This document shows, in pieces, positions 1 to 12,932 of a stretch of 64,000 nt of DNA; position 1 is the stretch's first letter; the number at the start of each line of letters is the position of its first letter. Below the pieces are notes generated by a model that saw only the letters and a list, made by a program, of their open reading frames with translations, had not been told where the DNA came from and searched no databases. The DNA is from Anthostomella pinea (taxonomy: Eukaryota; Ascomycota; Sordariomycetes; Xylariales; Xylariaceae): assembly GCA_963556695.1 (NCBI GenBank), contig CAUWAG010000008.1, positions 868,001 through 932,000 of the forward strand, in the 5' to 3' direction. A program made the position numbers and the translations under genes.

Positions 1-3000
1 CCAGGAGTTCGATGCAATCACCAACTCGCTGGCCATCCACCTCCAGACCCTGGGAGTTGGTACTGGGACGTTTGTGCCAGTCCTCTTTGAGAAATCTTCA
101 TGGGCTATCATGAGCATGCTAGCTATCATGAAGGCTGGGGCAGTATACGTGCCACTCGATCCCAGACACCCTCCCACCCGATTGCGCCAACTGGTCTGCG
201 ATGTTGGGGCCAAGGTCGTTGTGTGTTCGAGGAGCCATCAATCACTTGCTAGCCAAGTTGCGACGACAGCATTCACCGTGGATAAGAGGGCTATGGAATC
301 GATCCCGACCAGAGGACAGAGACCGAAGTCCGATGTCACTCCGGACCACGGGTGCTACTGTCTCTTCACATCAGGCACGACTGGTACGCCCAAGGGGACC
401 ATCGTTTCGCATCAGGCCTTTTGCACAAGTGCTGCAGCTTTTACCCCCGTTTTGCATATGGACAGCACCACGCGGACGTTCCAGTTCGCGAGTTACACCT
501 TGTAAGTAGCCATGTGCACTACAGTCGGCTAGCTCGGTGATTTGTGCTAACCTTGTTTCTGCTTGTAGTGATGCCAGCTGTGTGGAGATACTGGCTGCAC
601 TGACGGTTGGTGGTACGGTCTGCGTGCCGACTGAAGATGAGAGGATGAGCGATCTCTGTGGCAGCATTAGCAGGTTCGGGGCGACTTGGGCGCTTCTCAC
701 CCCCTCTGTGCTTGGCAGCATCAAGCCAGAGTGGGTGCCGGGCTTGAAAACACTTGTTGTGGGTGGTGAAGCAACTACACCCTCGGTGCTGACGGCCTGG
801 GCTTCCAAGATCTGCTTCGTGGAAGCGTAAGTGCCTGTACCATCCGCTTGAAGGACTTGACGCTAACAGATTCCCAGTTACGGTCCAACGGAGACCGCTA
901 TCATATGCGCTACCTGCGCAAAGTCGACACTGGAGAAAAAGGTTGTTGATGCTGATCCTGGTATGTAACTCCCTGGTCCTGACTGAGCTCCCGGCATAGC
1001 ATGCGTCAGTGTTGCTGTAGTCGTGGATGTTGAGGACAAAATGCTGTGGCACTACAATACCCTAGAAATGCTTTGCTGACTCTCGAACCCTTTCAAGGTA
1101 CCATTGGCATGGCGACTGGTTGTCGAACCTGGGTTGTACATCCTAGAAACCACGACAAGTTGATGCCCGTCGGTGGCATCGGCGAACTCGTCGCGGAAGG
1201 CCATATTGTCGCCGCTGGCTATCTTGGAGATGAAGTCAAGACCGCCAAGGCGTTCATCGAGAAACCTGCTTGGGCATCGGCTTTGTCTTCGATTGACAAT
1301 ACCTTCTCCACTGTCCGAATGTACAAGACAGGGGACCTTGTTCGATACAACAGTGACGGATCTCTCACATACGTCTCCCGGAAAGACACGCAGATCAAGC
1401 TCAACGGGCAACGTATCGAGCTGGGAGAGATCGAGTTCCACGTCAAGAGCAGTTTCCCCGAGGGCGTGCAATCAGCCGTCGAGCTTGTTGCGCCTATGGG
1501 CCGTTCTGCCAAAGCGCTCGCTGTTTTCTTTTGTGCTGAGGGTCTCCAGCGAGGAGTGCCCGCTGATGCTTTGCTGCCAACGTCCACTGATCTCCCGGCT
1601 GCAGATGATGTTCTCCTCATGGACAGTCTGCTCCGAGACATGTGCAAGGCAATGGAGAACGCAGTTGCCGGTGTACTGCCTTCGTACATGATCCCCTCCA
1701 TCTTCATCCCGGTCTCGAAGATGCCCTGGACGGCTGCTGGCAAGCTTGACCGAAATCGCCTCAAGAACCTCGTCCAGAATATGAACAAGGAAGCAATTTC
1801 GACGTACCGCTTATCCAGTGCTTCCAACATGCGGAAGCCGACCAATGAAACGGAGAAGAAGCTACAGAAACTCGTTTGCTCCGTCCTCAACCTTCCGCTC
1901 TCCTCTGTGGGCGTCGACGACAGCTTTGTAAGACTCGGTGGTGATTCTATTGGCGCGATGAAGCTTGTGACCGCAGCGCATGCGGATCATTTGGACCTCT
2001 CTGTTGTCGATATTTTCAAGACCCCCCGCTTATCTGACCTGGCGGCCAAATGCGGTGCTGTCGACGAGAAGATCGATGTAAATATCGAGCCTTTTGATCT
2101 ACTACCCCGAGCTCTGTCGCGGTCGCAGGTTCTCAACGAACTCGCAGAGCAGTGCCGCGTATCGAAAGACCAGATACAGGACGCCTATCCAACTTCTCCG
2201 CTCCAAGGGGCCTTTGTCACGCTATCAACACGACAACCCGGCGCTTACGTCGCCCAGCATGTTTTGACTCTCGCGAAGTCAGTGGGCATAACAAAGTTCA
2301 AGGCTGCATGGCAAAAGGTCGTCGCCGATCTAGACATTCTGCGTACACGAATCGCTCAGCCTCGGTCCGGAAATTTCGTCCAAACAGTGCTCGTCGCTGA
2401 TCCAATCACATGGGGCGAAGTGGACAGCTTGAAGCAAGCTGAGAAGGAGGTGACGAGGATCTCTCAAGATCTAGGTGGAAAGCTCGCAGCATACACCCTA
2501 GTGCGCACTGCTTCGCACGAATGCTACTTTGTCTGGACGCTCCACCATTCCCTGTATGATGGCTGGAGTCTACCACTCATCCTGGATCGTGTTCAGCGCA
2601 TTTACCGGACTGGGGTGTCCGAGGTTCCCAAAACACCATACACCAGGTTCATCAACTACCTTCAAGAATCCGACATTGTGGCTTCAGCGAAGTACTGGAA
2701 AAGGACACTGGGTGGAGCTGCTCCCTATCATTTCCCACAGCCATCACACTCGGCCTTGAGCGAAGAAAGGCATGACGGGAAGCTTCTGCACCATACCATG
2801 AAGCTCGCTCCTCACAAGCACGCGGATATCACGCCATCCACCGTGATCCGGGCAGCATGGTCTCTGCTTCTTGCAGCGTACAGCGGAAGTGACGATGTCG
2901 TTTTTGGTGAAACTCTTACGGGCCGCGACATCGCGGTCGCCGGGATCGCAGATATCTGCGGTCCTACGCTGACGACTGTGCCTAGCAGAGTGTATATCGA

Positions 3001-6000
3001 CCGGGAAAACACTACCCTGGAGCTTTTGGAGGTCGTCGCTGGGGCAGCAACCGACCGCATCCCCCATCAACACTTCGGCCTTTCGGAGATCAAGCGCCTC
3101 GACTCGGACACAGCGGCCGCATGCGACTTCCAAAACTTGCTTGTCATCCAGATTGGTACTGAACCGCCTTCCGAATCTTTGTGGTCTTTCCACGATGACG
3201 GTACGCAAGCAAACTTTTTTACGTACCCGTTGGTCGTTGAGGCCACTGCGAAGCGCACCAGCGTCGAAGTCTGCGCCCACTTCGAATCGAACGTTATCTC
3301 AGCTTGGGAAGTGCAGCGCATACTCTTCCAGCTCGAGTCGGTCATACACCAGCTCAACACAGTCAGCAATGTCCGCGATATACACGTCTTTAGCAACCAA
3401 GACGCGGAACTCGTGCGGAATTGGAATGCTCGCGAACCCATTGTCGCTGACGAAACGATTCATGCCCTCTTCTTCGAACAAGTCAAGGCTCGACCGACTG
3501 CTACCGCCGTGTCCGCCTTCGATGGTGAGTTCACGTATGCTGAACTCCGTGAATTATCCTCGAGATTGGCGCAGAAGCTTGTGGGCCTTGGTGCTGGGCC
3601 AGAGAGATTGGTCCCCCTCTGCGTCGACAAGTCGAGATGGGCTATCGTAGCTATCATGGGTATTTTGATCTCGGGAAGCGGCTTTGTGCCTTTGTCGCCG
3701 CAACACCCTGCCTCAAGGCATCAGCATATCATCGAGAGCTGCAGTGCTTCAATCATAGTTTGCTCGCCTGAGTATGAGACACGGTTCAACGGTCTTGACA
3801 TCGTCAGGGCCGACGAGAAGACTATCCGCCAGCTACCTGTATCACGTTCGCGGATCCAGTCTCGATTGAAGAGCAACAATATTGCATATGTCGTAAGTCG
3901 ACCTCTGCACAGCCACCTTTGGGGGACCGTCTCACTAAGTACTTTCCTAGATGTTTACGTCCGGCAGCACCGGCCTACCCAAAGGAGTCGTCATGGAGCA
4001 CCGCGCCTTTGTTGCTTCCTCTATGGCCATGCGACGGGCCCTGAACATGGATTCTCCATCAACACGCGTATTCCAATTCGCCTCTTTCGTCTTCGATGTG
4101 TCTATGCTGGAGATCCTCACTACCTTGACATGCGGGGCCGTGGTCGCGGTCCCCAGCGAACAAGAACGCACTTCAGACCTTGCGGGAGCAATCAACAGGC
4201 TGAAGGCCACATGGGCTTGCTTGACCCCGTCTGTCGCGAACGTCCTTGAAGGGCCAACTGCAGTGCCCACGTTGAAGACGTTCGTCTCAGCTGCCGAGGC
4301 GCTAACGACTGAAACGATCGACAAGTGGGCGACCGGTCTGCAACTCATGAATGCCTATGGACCGACAGAAAACTCTGTGTTGTCAGTAGTGAACAGCAAC
4401 GTTTCCACCGAGCGAGACCCTACAGTCATTGGTCACCCGCTTGAAAGTGCTCGTGCTTGGCTCACCGAGGCCGACAATCCTCATCGCCTCGCGCCAGTGG
4501 GTGCTGTGGCTGAGCTCTGCATCGAAGGACCACTACTCGCCCGATGCTACCTGAACGATCCGGCGAAGACGGCAGAGGTCTTCATCGAGAACCCAGCCTT
4601 CATGAAGGATTTCTCCAGCAAGCCGCACACCCGCATATATCGAACTGGTGACCTCTGCAAGTATGCCTCTGATGGCGCTGTGAAGTACCTAGGACGAAAG
4701 GACAATCAGATCAAGCTTGCGGGTCAACGCGTTGAACTGGGTGAGATCGAGCACCATCTACAGGCCGATGAAAGCGTCAATCTCGCTGCCATCCTAATGC
4801 CCAAGACTGGCCCTGGAAAGAGGAAGTTGACGGCTGTCGTGTCCTTCCACGGTTCTTCTGGCCCTTCCGTTGCTATCCAACAGCGCTGGAACACAGCGCT
4901 CACACATCTAGATACGCTTCGCCAGATCAACGCTGCGAAGGGCAGGCTCTCCGATCTGTTGCCCCCATACATGGTGCCCACGGTCTGGGTGGCTGTGCCT
5001 AGTATACCGAGACTGGCTTCCGCGAAACTGGACAAAACGACAGTTGATGGCTGGATAGGGAATATGGATGACGAGACATACCGCCAGATCTTGAACGTCG
5101 AAAGTTGGATCGAGACTGCGGTGCCTGCGAGCGAGGGCCTGCAGAAGCTCCAGAAAATATGTGCTAAAGTACTCCATGTGTCCGTTCAGGATGTGCAAGC
5201 CCACCAGTCGTGGGTCTGTAAGTTCACTCCCCTGTACCCATGTTGGAAGATATAAGTTGCTGACCTGCTTCAGCACTCGGAGGCGATTCTCTCATCGGAA
5301 TGCATTTCCTCGCTCAATGCAGAAAAGAGGGTATCAGCATCACTCTGAATCAGCTTTTACGGGCCAAATCTCTGGCGCAGCTGGCCGAAACCGCTCTCCC
5401 AGCTACTGGGTTCGAGCACGGAGAAGCACAGACAGAAAAGCCGTTTGGCCTTTCGCCTGTCCAGCAACTCTACTTCCAGAATATTGAAGATGAGACTGCC
5501 ACGCACTTCAACCAGTCGTTCACGCTTCGCTTGGCACACCAGGTGGATACTGGGGCGATCAGGAACGCTATCGATGCCGTCGTTCGTTGTCATGGCATGC
5601 TTCGCGCTCGCTTCTTGAAAGGAGCGAGAGGGCAGTGGCAGCAGCTCGTCCGCGGCGGATTAGAGGGAACGTACAAGTTTGATGTTCACGAAGTTGCCAT
5701 CACTTCAGGTATAATCGACATCATTGCCAATACTCAAAAGAGCCTCAACATCTTCGAAGGCCCGGTATTTGCCACCGATCTCTTCAACCTCGGAACGGGC
5801 GAGCAGGTCTTGTTCATTACCGCACACCACCTTGTCATCGATGTAGTGAGCTGGCAGATCATCCTAGCCGACCTCGAAGAGCACATCGTCTCCGAATCCT
5901 CACTGACCCAAGAGCTCCCCTTCCAGGTTTGGGTGGAGAAGCAAGCAGCCCATGCAATTCAGCCTAATCAAATCGAGCTCATGGAGAAGCAGACTATGAG

Positions 6001-9000
6001 CTTCGAACCTGCCGATCTCACGTTTTGGGGCATGGAGAACCGTATCAACTTGTACGGCAATGTCGAGCACGAGTCCTTCACTGTCGGTGAAGATATTTCT
6101 GCAATGGCTCTCGACAACCATAGTGTTCTGCGTACAGATGTGGTCGACTACTTCATTTCGGCAATCATCCATTCATTTTCCCGTGTGTTTGTCAGTCGAA
6201 CGACTCCGACCGTTTTTGTTGAGTCTCATGGCCGCGAGCCGTGGGACAGTACTGACTTGTCGAGAAGTGTGGGTTGGTTCACTTCAATGTACCCAGCTCA
6301 TGTTCCGATTGCCGAAGATGAGGACGATGTGATACAGACCGTCCGCCAAGTGAAAGACCTTCGCCGTAGTGTCATCGAGAATGGACGTTCGTACTTCGCC
6401 CACCGATTCATGGCTGATAACGGAAAGCAACGATTCGAGTCTCACGAGCCTATGGAAGTCTTGTTCAATTATCTCGGCCGAGGCGCGAACGATTCCATCG
6501 ACTCTCTTTTCCAGCCCATGCAGTTCAGCGAGGATGAAGAGGCCCCAATGTCAGATCTGGGCGCCGCTGCAAAGCGCCTCGCACTCTTCGAGATATCAGC
6601 AACCGTGAGCCATGGCAAGATCAAATTCGACTTCCTATACAACCAGAACCAAAAGAACCGGAAGGGCATCCGACGCTGGATTGCCGAGTGCCAACGCACG
6701 CTTGAGGAGGTCGTCACCTCCCTCGCGAAGGTCGATAAGCCTCAGCCAACCCTATCGGACTTCCCACTTCTGCCGCTGGAGTCGTATGCCAGGTTGGATC
6801 GCGTGGTCAATACCTTCCCTTCAGCTGGTATTGTATCATACGATCAGGTTGAGGATATGTATCCCTGCTCTGCGATGCAGGAGGGCATGCTACTGAGTCA
6901 GATCAAGGATCCAAGCGCGTACTGGTCGTTCGCTGTGTTCGAGGTCAAGAGCAAGCACGACTCGGTTGATGTGCGTAGAGTGGCAAAGGCATGGAAGAAC
7001 GTCGTGGCCCGACATCCGGCTTTGCGTACCGTGTTCGTTGACAGCGTCTGCAAGGGCGGAGTGTTCGACCAGATCGTTGTTAAGGAACCCGATGCTGGAC
7101 TCCTGATATACTCCGCCGACGAAGCTGATCTTAGTTCGAAGCTAGACTCGGTCAAGTACGCCGACCACAACGGCAAGAGGAAGCCTCGCCTCCCCCACCA
7201 GTTCACAATCTTCCAGGTCAGCTCTGGGAAGGTTGTTGTGAAATTGGAGATCAATCACAGTGTCATCGATGGTGGGAGTTGGGCAATCATCGCCAGGGAC
7301 CTGCAAGATGCGTACGCGGGTCGACTTTCCGCGGACGGCCCGTTGTACAGCTCATACGTCAAATACCTACGCAACCTGCCAGCCGATGCTGCCATCGAAT
7401 ACTGGAGGGAACATCTTCATGGCGTAAAGCCCTGCTACCTGCCCATTGTTCCGCAGAATGGAACAAAACAACGGCAGCTGCACTCGCTCTTCATGGATTT
7501 CAATCGCTTTCCAGAGGTCCAGAGTCTCGCTGGGAAGAGCGGCGTGACTTTCGCTAACATCTTGCTCGCGACTTGGGCCTTGATCTTACGATCGTATACC
7601 TCGGATGCGGACGTCTGCTTTGGGTACTTGACCTCAGGCCGCAACGTTCCGATCGAGAACGTTGAGAATGCCGTTGGAGCCTTCATCAACATGCTGTGCT
7701 CCCGCATCAAGGTCTCTCAGTCTCAGTCGCTTCTTGACGTATTCTACAAAGTGCAGAACGATTTCGTTGATAGCCTGCCACATCAGCATTGCTCGCTTGC
7801 TCAGTTCCAGCATGATCTTGGGTTGAGTGGGAAAGCGTTGTTCAACACGGTGATCTCGGTTCAGAACTACGGAGCCACAGCGGCAGGAGAACACGTACCA
7901 TCTGATGGCCGGATCGAGTTCGAGCATCTGGACGCCCACGACCCTTCAGAGTTCGCCGTTACCGTCTCGATTGACGCCACTCGCGGTGATGAAGCTGTCA
8001 AGTTCGCCTACTGGACCGATGTAATATCGGACGACGAAGCAAGGAACATTTCCAACATGATGGCCAAGATCCTCACCCAAGCCATCGCGGACGTGACCAT
8101 GACCATCACAGAACTCGACGTTGCCATCCGACGCCCAGATAAGCCCGCCAAACAAGCCACCGACTCGGCAATGCTTACACCAATCCGCGGGCATACACCA
8201 AGGCCCACGTACCGCCGCACCCGAACAGGCCCCGAACCGTCGAGGCGCTCAATCTACTCAACCCGCGAAACCGGCCCACTCCAGGTCATGACGCTACCAG
8301 GTGCTACGCCCGACTGGAGTTCCCTCATCCGCTCCATTGTTAGCGAGATGGTCCCCCAAATCGTTGACCAAGTATTGGCTAAGAATAAGGACGCCCCACC
8401 GCCCGCACAGTCGTCTGTCGACGAGATGTCTAGTCAGATGACCAGCATGTTGGCGCGGAGGGCGTCTCTGTCAAAGCGAGGGAGACCGGGCTTGGATCGC
8501 AAGATAAGTATGGCGAGTGACACAGAGAGTAGGATTGGTATTGCGGCGGACATGGTGGCTGCGGCAGGAGTTATTGCTACAGAAGCGCTCAAGGGCGTGC
8601 CATCGGATTTCGTGGAGAAAAAGTTGATGACGCTGTGGGGAAAGCTGTTGGATATGGTGGAGGAGAGTATTGAAAAGAACGACAGCTTCTTCCAGCTCGG
8701 GGGCGATAGTATTATTGCCATGAGGCTTGTGGGTGCAGCGAGAGAGGAGGGGCTCTCGATGACTGTTGCGGATGTCTTCAAGAACCCCACGTAAGTTCCT
8801 GATGCTTTGCTATTACAGGCAAGCTCGTAGCTGACATTGTTAGGTTTGCCGATATGGCTCGGGTTGTGCGTGTAGCCGGCGAAGTCATCGACCAGGTCAT
8901 GTCACAGACGGGCGACGGGGGGTCAGTCACCGGGAGGCCAGGCTCCTCCAAGATCCAACCCCCGGAGCACACGGCTTCCGTGTGGAAAGACATCGAGCCC

Positions 9001-11095
9001 ATAGCTTCAGAGCACGCAATTCTAGACGATACAATCGATGGCGGCATCAGGCCGCCTACTGGGCCCGGGGGGGGGAAGCGACCCTATATACGAAAATGGC
9101 GAAGGCTTCTCGTCCTCCGACACTCCATCGACGGCCCAGCCAATAGGACCAAAGCCAAGTCGCAGTCAGAAACACTGGGCTCCGACGACCATCCCCGAAG
9201 GGTTTTCCATGCACACGCCAAAGTCGGTCTCGCTGCTTGGTGACCCCAACGTGGAGGGCATCTTGTCGAAAGTGCAGGTCTTCAAGGGCGGCATCTCCGA
9301 TGTTCTACCCGTGACTGACTTCCAGTCACTTGCCATTACCGGCACCCTTTTAGAATCCAGATGGATGTTGAACCATTTCTACCTTGATGGCCATGGCCCC
9401 CTCGACATTCGCAGGCTGAAGCAGGCTGCCTTCCGCGTCGTCCAGGCTTTCGACATCCTTCGTACGGTTTTTGTTCCTTACGGCGACCGATTCTTGCAGG
9501 TGGTGCTTCGCAAGCTTCAACCCGACTTCATCTACCAGGAGACGGACCTCGACATCGGAGAGTTCACTACCGAGCTACGGCGGAAGGACCGCGAGCATGG
9601 ACCGCGCCTCGGTGAAGCTTTCGTGCAATTCGTAGTGGCCAAGCAGAAGAAGACCGGACAATACCGTATCCACATGAGGCTCTCCCATGCCCAATACGAC
9701 GGCGTGTGTTTACCGCGTATGCTGGAGTCTCTGGAAGCGGGATACAACGGTCTCCCCGTATCGAAAGGCCCTAGCTTTGGGAACTATGTCCGAGAGACCG
9801 CCACAGCGAGAACTGTTGCAGGCGCCCACGATCATTGGCGAGAGATTCTCCGCGGCTCCGTGATGACGCCCATTGTCGATCGGTATGGTCCGAACTATCA
9901 ACGCGCTGCCGGTCAAACCGTTACACTCAAGCAGATGCTCACAGCTCCGACTCTGTCCCATGTCAACATTACCACAGCCACCGTCGTGAAGGCGGCGTGG
10001 ACCGCCACTTTGGCGCGTATCGCCAACAAGTCCGACATTGTCTTTGGTCACGTCATTAGTGGCCGCAACAGCACGCCGTCGGCTTCAGCAATAGTCGGTC
10101 CTTGCCTCAACATGGTACCCGTACGCATCGTCTACCGTCCTGGATGGACGGTGCTCGACCTTCTCGGCAACATACAAGATCAGCAAATCACCAATATGCC
10201 ATACGAGTCTCTCGGCTTCAGGGAAATCATCAGAAACTGCACCGACTGGCCTGACTGGACGAACTTCTCCAGCGTCCTGCAACATAACCAGAGCATCATC
10301 CACTCCGACGACGCAACCTTCAAATTCGGCGGCACTGAGTTCAGGCTCGGTGTCGTAGGCACGGAGGAAGACTTTGCCGACTTCTCCATCGTTTCGATAT
10401 CTCATGGGAGCGACCAGGTCGAGGTAACGCTTACCTACGCGCCGAACAGCACGATCACCACAGAGTTCTCTCAGCACGTCTTCAACATGCTTTGTACGAA
10501 CGTGATCGCGTTCTCTGAGGACCCCTACGCGCAGCTTCCTTCTCCATCCGAGCTGTCAACCGGCCCTTTCACCACGAACACCGCGTCGGAAGCTGACGGC
10601 CGCAAGAAGTCGGGCGAAAATGTACCGCTCTTGCTGCCCAGCGACACGGGTCTATCGATGTCCGAGATCACGAAACTAGCTACGCAACTGCGCTTCGCAT
10701 GGTCGCAGATCCTGCGCCCCAACAGCACGGGCACACCCGTGCACGTCGATCTGGACACACACTTCTTTGAGAGCGGAGGGGACATCATGGGTCTCGCCCA
10801 GGTCGCCTCGATACTGGATCAGGAGGGCCTAAGGGTCCGAGTCGAGGACTTGCTCTCGACCCCGCTGTTCGTGGGGCAGGTCGGGCTGCTGGCCGAGGAG
10901 AGGAAGCGGGTGATCGCGAGAGAACGAATGAGCCCATGGGGAGAGAAGGGCGCGAGGAAGGAGAAGGAGGAGAAAGAGGGGGGAGAAAGGGCTGGTAGAG
11001 AGGCGAAGTTGGGTAGAGTAGAGAGTGGGTTTGGAAAGGTGCTGGGGAAGTTCGGGTTCAGGATGCGCGATAGGGTGAAGCAGGCGAAGGCTTAG
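1..11095 (+). CDS. Nonribosomal peptide synthetase, 3' part (A-T-C-A-T-E-C-T-C-T*), 5' end outside window
   Basis: Multimodular peptide synthetase that activates amino acids as adenylates, tethers them to carrier (T) domains and condenses them. Exons read by eye: <1-501, 569-826, 878-960, 1098-3892, 3951-5217, 5274-8790, 8844-11095, all with GT-AG introns of 53-137 nt that keep domain motifs in frame. Domains by nucleotide: A1 to about 1790 (LFTSGTTGTPKG, YGPTET, YKTGDL); T1 with LGGDSI near 1934; C1 with HHSLYDGWS near 2545; A2 about 3450-5070 (MFTSGSTGLPKG, YGPTEN); T2 LGGDSL near 5275; E domain about 5440-6740 (HHLVIDVVSW, VGWFTSMYP, FNYLGR); C2 with NHSVIDGGSW near 7255; a linker in place of an A domain; T3 LGGDSI near 8696; C3 with SHAQYDG near 9686; a final T-like domain near 10770 reading SGGDIM without serine. 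The frame changes at a G9 run (9067-9075). Stop TAG at 11093-11095. Product unknown. Confidence 0.95.
9067..9075 (+). other. Frame break in NRPS at a G9 homopolymer
   Basis: The exon starting at 8844 (FADMARVVRVAGEV...) is open up to this run in one frame. The downstream frame (SDPIYENGEGFSS... and then the whole C3 domain) is offset by one base. Removing one of the nine G residues rejoins the two. It lies in a low-complexity linker between T3 and C3. Possible causes are a sequencing or assembly homopolymer error, a genuine frameshift mutation, or a small unrecognised intron. I found no intron with good borders that fixes the frame; 8922-9159 is formally possible but long and weak. Confidence 0.85.
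10660..10890 (+). other. Degenerate terminal carrier domain of the NRPS (no phosphopantetheine serine)
   Basis: After the last condensation domain the protein shows a recognisable carrier-domain fold pattern: a helix with LRFAWSQIL, then THFFESGGDIMGL, then VEDLLSTPLF. In the three other T domains of this protein the core is LGGDSI or LGGDSL. Here it is SGGDIM, so the serine that carries the 4'-phosphopantetheine arm is missing. The domain therefore cannot be loaded in the normal way, and the preceding C domain (SHAQYDG in place of HHxxxDG) may act as the releasing domain. The downstream tail is lysine/glutamate rich and probably disordered. Confidence 0.75.
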
Positions 11096-12278
11096 GACCG
11101 ACTACCCTAGGCGGGTCCTGCTTAAACCACCTCTATGCATACGATATATGTCTAGACCTACATCGGCTTTTAGAGATCATTTTGACTACATGACTACATC
11201 CAAGCGTTGTCAGATGATACGATCTTAAGCATTTGTGGTACCTGATTAACCGGCGGAGGGGTTGCCTGCCTGGCTGTCCAAGCTGGGAGACCTGTGTGGG
11301 TGAATAGGCGTGTCTAGAGCTATAGGGCGGCTCAGGGTTGCTCACGTGGCTTTGAACTTCGTCTGGGATGATATAATCCCAATGCATTTGGCGGTTGGCT
11401 TTGATCTCTTGACTGTGAGCGATCTCTCGGCTGTGAACGATCTCGTTGACGGCCTCGATCCTGTTGACCCAGCACCGGGTATACTGGGTTACCTGTCTGA
11501 AACTGAAGGGCATCCACTGCACCCCGTGCATCTCGACGAGGTGATGCATTCCTATTTAAGCCACGTGACGGCTAACGGTGATGGGACATCCCTACCGTTT
11601 CAGTGCAATGGTCTTCAAGTGAGTTAAGGTGTATCAAATGGTCTGATAGTCTGTCAGGGAAAGGTGCCGTATGCTAGATGTGATGCCAAATACCGAATGC
11701 CTGTTCATAGCAGCCAACCTATCTTCCAGCTAGGACAAAGGGTAGCATAACAGTATGCACGAAGACGATGCGTCGTCTTCCCCTCGCCGCCGCACCTCGT
11801 ATGTTGGTAGATAGAGAGGCTTCCATCCCGAATACAGGTTTCTCAAAGCATTGACTAATTCTCAATAGACCAAAGGAGGAAGATCCATCTAAAGGCGCCA
11901 GATAGCAGCAAATTTGGAACATGATGTTGCCGTTCTCCTATGCCGCATTCCGATTCGTCCGACATTGATGACTGTGGCTGTGGCACAGTAGGTCTCATGG
12001 GATGAGCGACATTCGCGGACGGTTATTCGAAAGCACAAACGGATCAGGATCCTCAATACCTACCAGTTTATCGAATTGTCAATTGGCTATGACATGACAT
12101 GACATGGTAGGACGACTTCGGCTGAGATGCCACGCTCAACGGCCCCTCCTGTTGGTATTGAACCCTCGAGATAACCCGAACCGTACATACCATTCCCTTC
12201 CTGTGCAACCTGGAAAACCTGCACCTTCACGTCAGGCAGGCATTTCGCACATCATACGTCCTCGCCTATTTTATTTCT
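11096..12278. other. Intergenic, NRPS 3' side; nothing recognised
   Basis: Between the NRPS stop and the convergent small membrane protein gene. Short open frames occur on both strands but none shows a domain, plausible introns or protein-like composition. Confidence 0.6.
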
Positions 12279-12932
12279 TCAGCAAGCCAGCAAGGTTGCC
12301 TGTGTCTCCATGGTTGTTGGCATACCGTTGCGCAGTCGGCCAGGATGTCCAGCATTGATGCGGCCGGGTCCAACTACTCCGTGACTCCCGGCCACGCTGG
12401 GGTGGAGCTGCTGCTCGCCGCGAGACGTGTTGTCCGACCCCCAGCCAGGCTGTGCATATGTAGCACCGGAGCGGCCAGTCGTTCCGTTTCCGGTTCTAGC
12501 GGTGTGGCAGGGGAGCTGAAATTCAGAAGCACCGACGGGATCACCGCGTTCCATCTGCGGTGTAGTAGTGGTTCGAGGGCTGTTGTACTGGCGTTCGATG
12601 TGCTGGACCGGCGGAGACTTGTACTGCTCGTGGTGGTGGACCTGCTGCTCGGCCTTCTTGTTGCCGCGCTTGAACATCTTGCCGCAGCACAGGCATAAGC
12701 CTAGGCCGAGGAGCAGGAGACCGCCTATCACGCACCCAATCACAATGCCGGCGATGGCGCCGGCTTCGAGGCTATGGTGATGGTGGTGGTGGTGTGTGGG
12801 GACTGCTGATGCGGAGGAGACGGAGGATACGGCACTGCCTGCGGCGGATGGCTGGTGGGCGATTAGCTTGGTTGGCTGCCATTAATACTTCCTATGTAGG
12901 TATGTTGCAAGACTCACACCGAGTGAAGCCAT
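12279..12932 (-). CDS. Small single-pass membrane protein with His tract (hypothetical)
   Basis: Proposed exons 12932-12918 and 12866-12279, with a 51-nt intron (GTGAGT...CAAG), giving about 200 residues. The start MASLG is joined to a Ser/Ala-rich stretch, seven consecutive His residues, one strong transmembrane helix (AGAIAGIVIGCVIGGLLLLG and on to a Cys-rich CLCCGK end), then a basic stop-transfer segment (KMFKRGNKK) and a polar His/Gln/Pro-rich tail. The arrangement (low-complexity outside, one helix of the AGxIAGIVIG type, basic cytoplasmic flank) resembles fungal Mid2/WSC-like cell-surface proteins in their membrane region, but there is no signal peptide or WSC domain. Function is unknown. 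The first exon is very short and the far C-terminus could be spliced differently. It lies tail-to-tail with the NRPS. Confidence 0.5.

Noticed and set aside
11133..11627. Small frames just after the NRPS stop as cluster genes
   Set aside because: No domains, starts or introns; overlapping frames on both strands.
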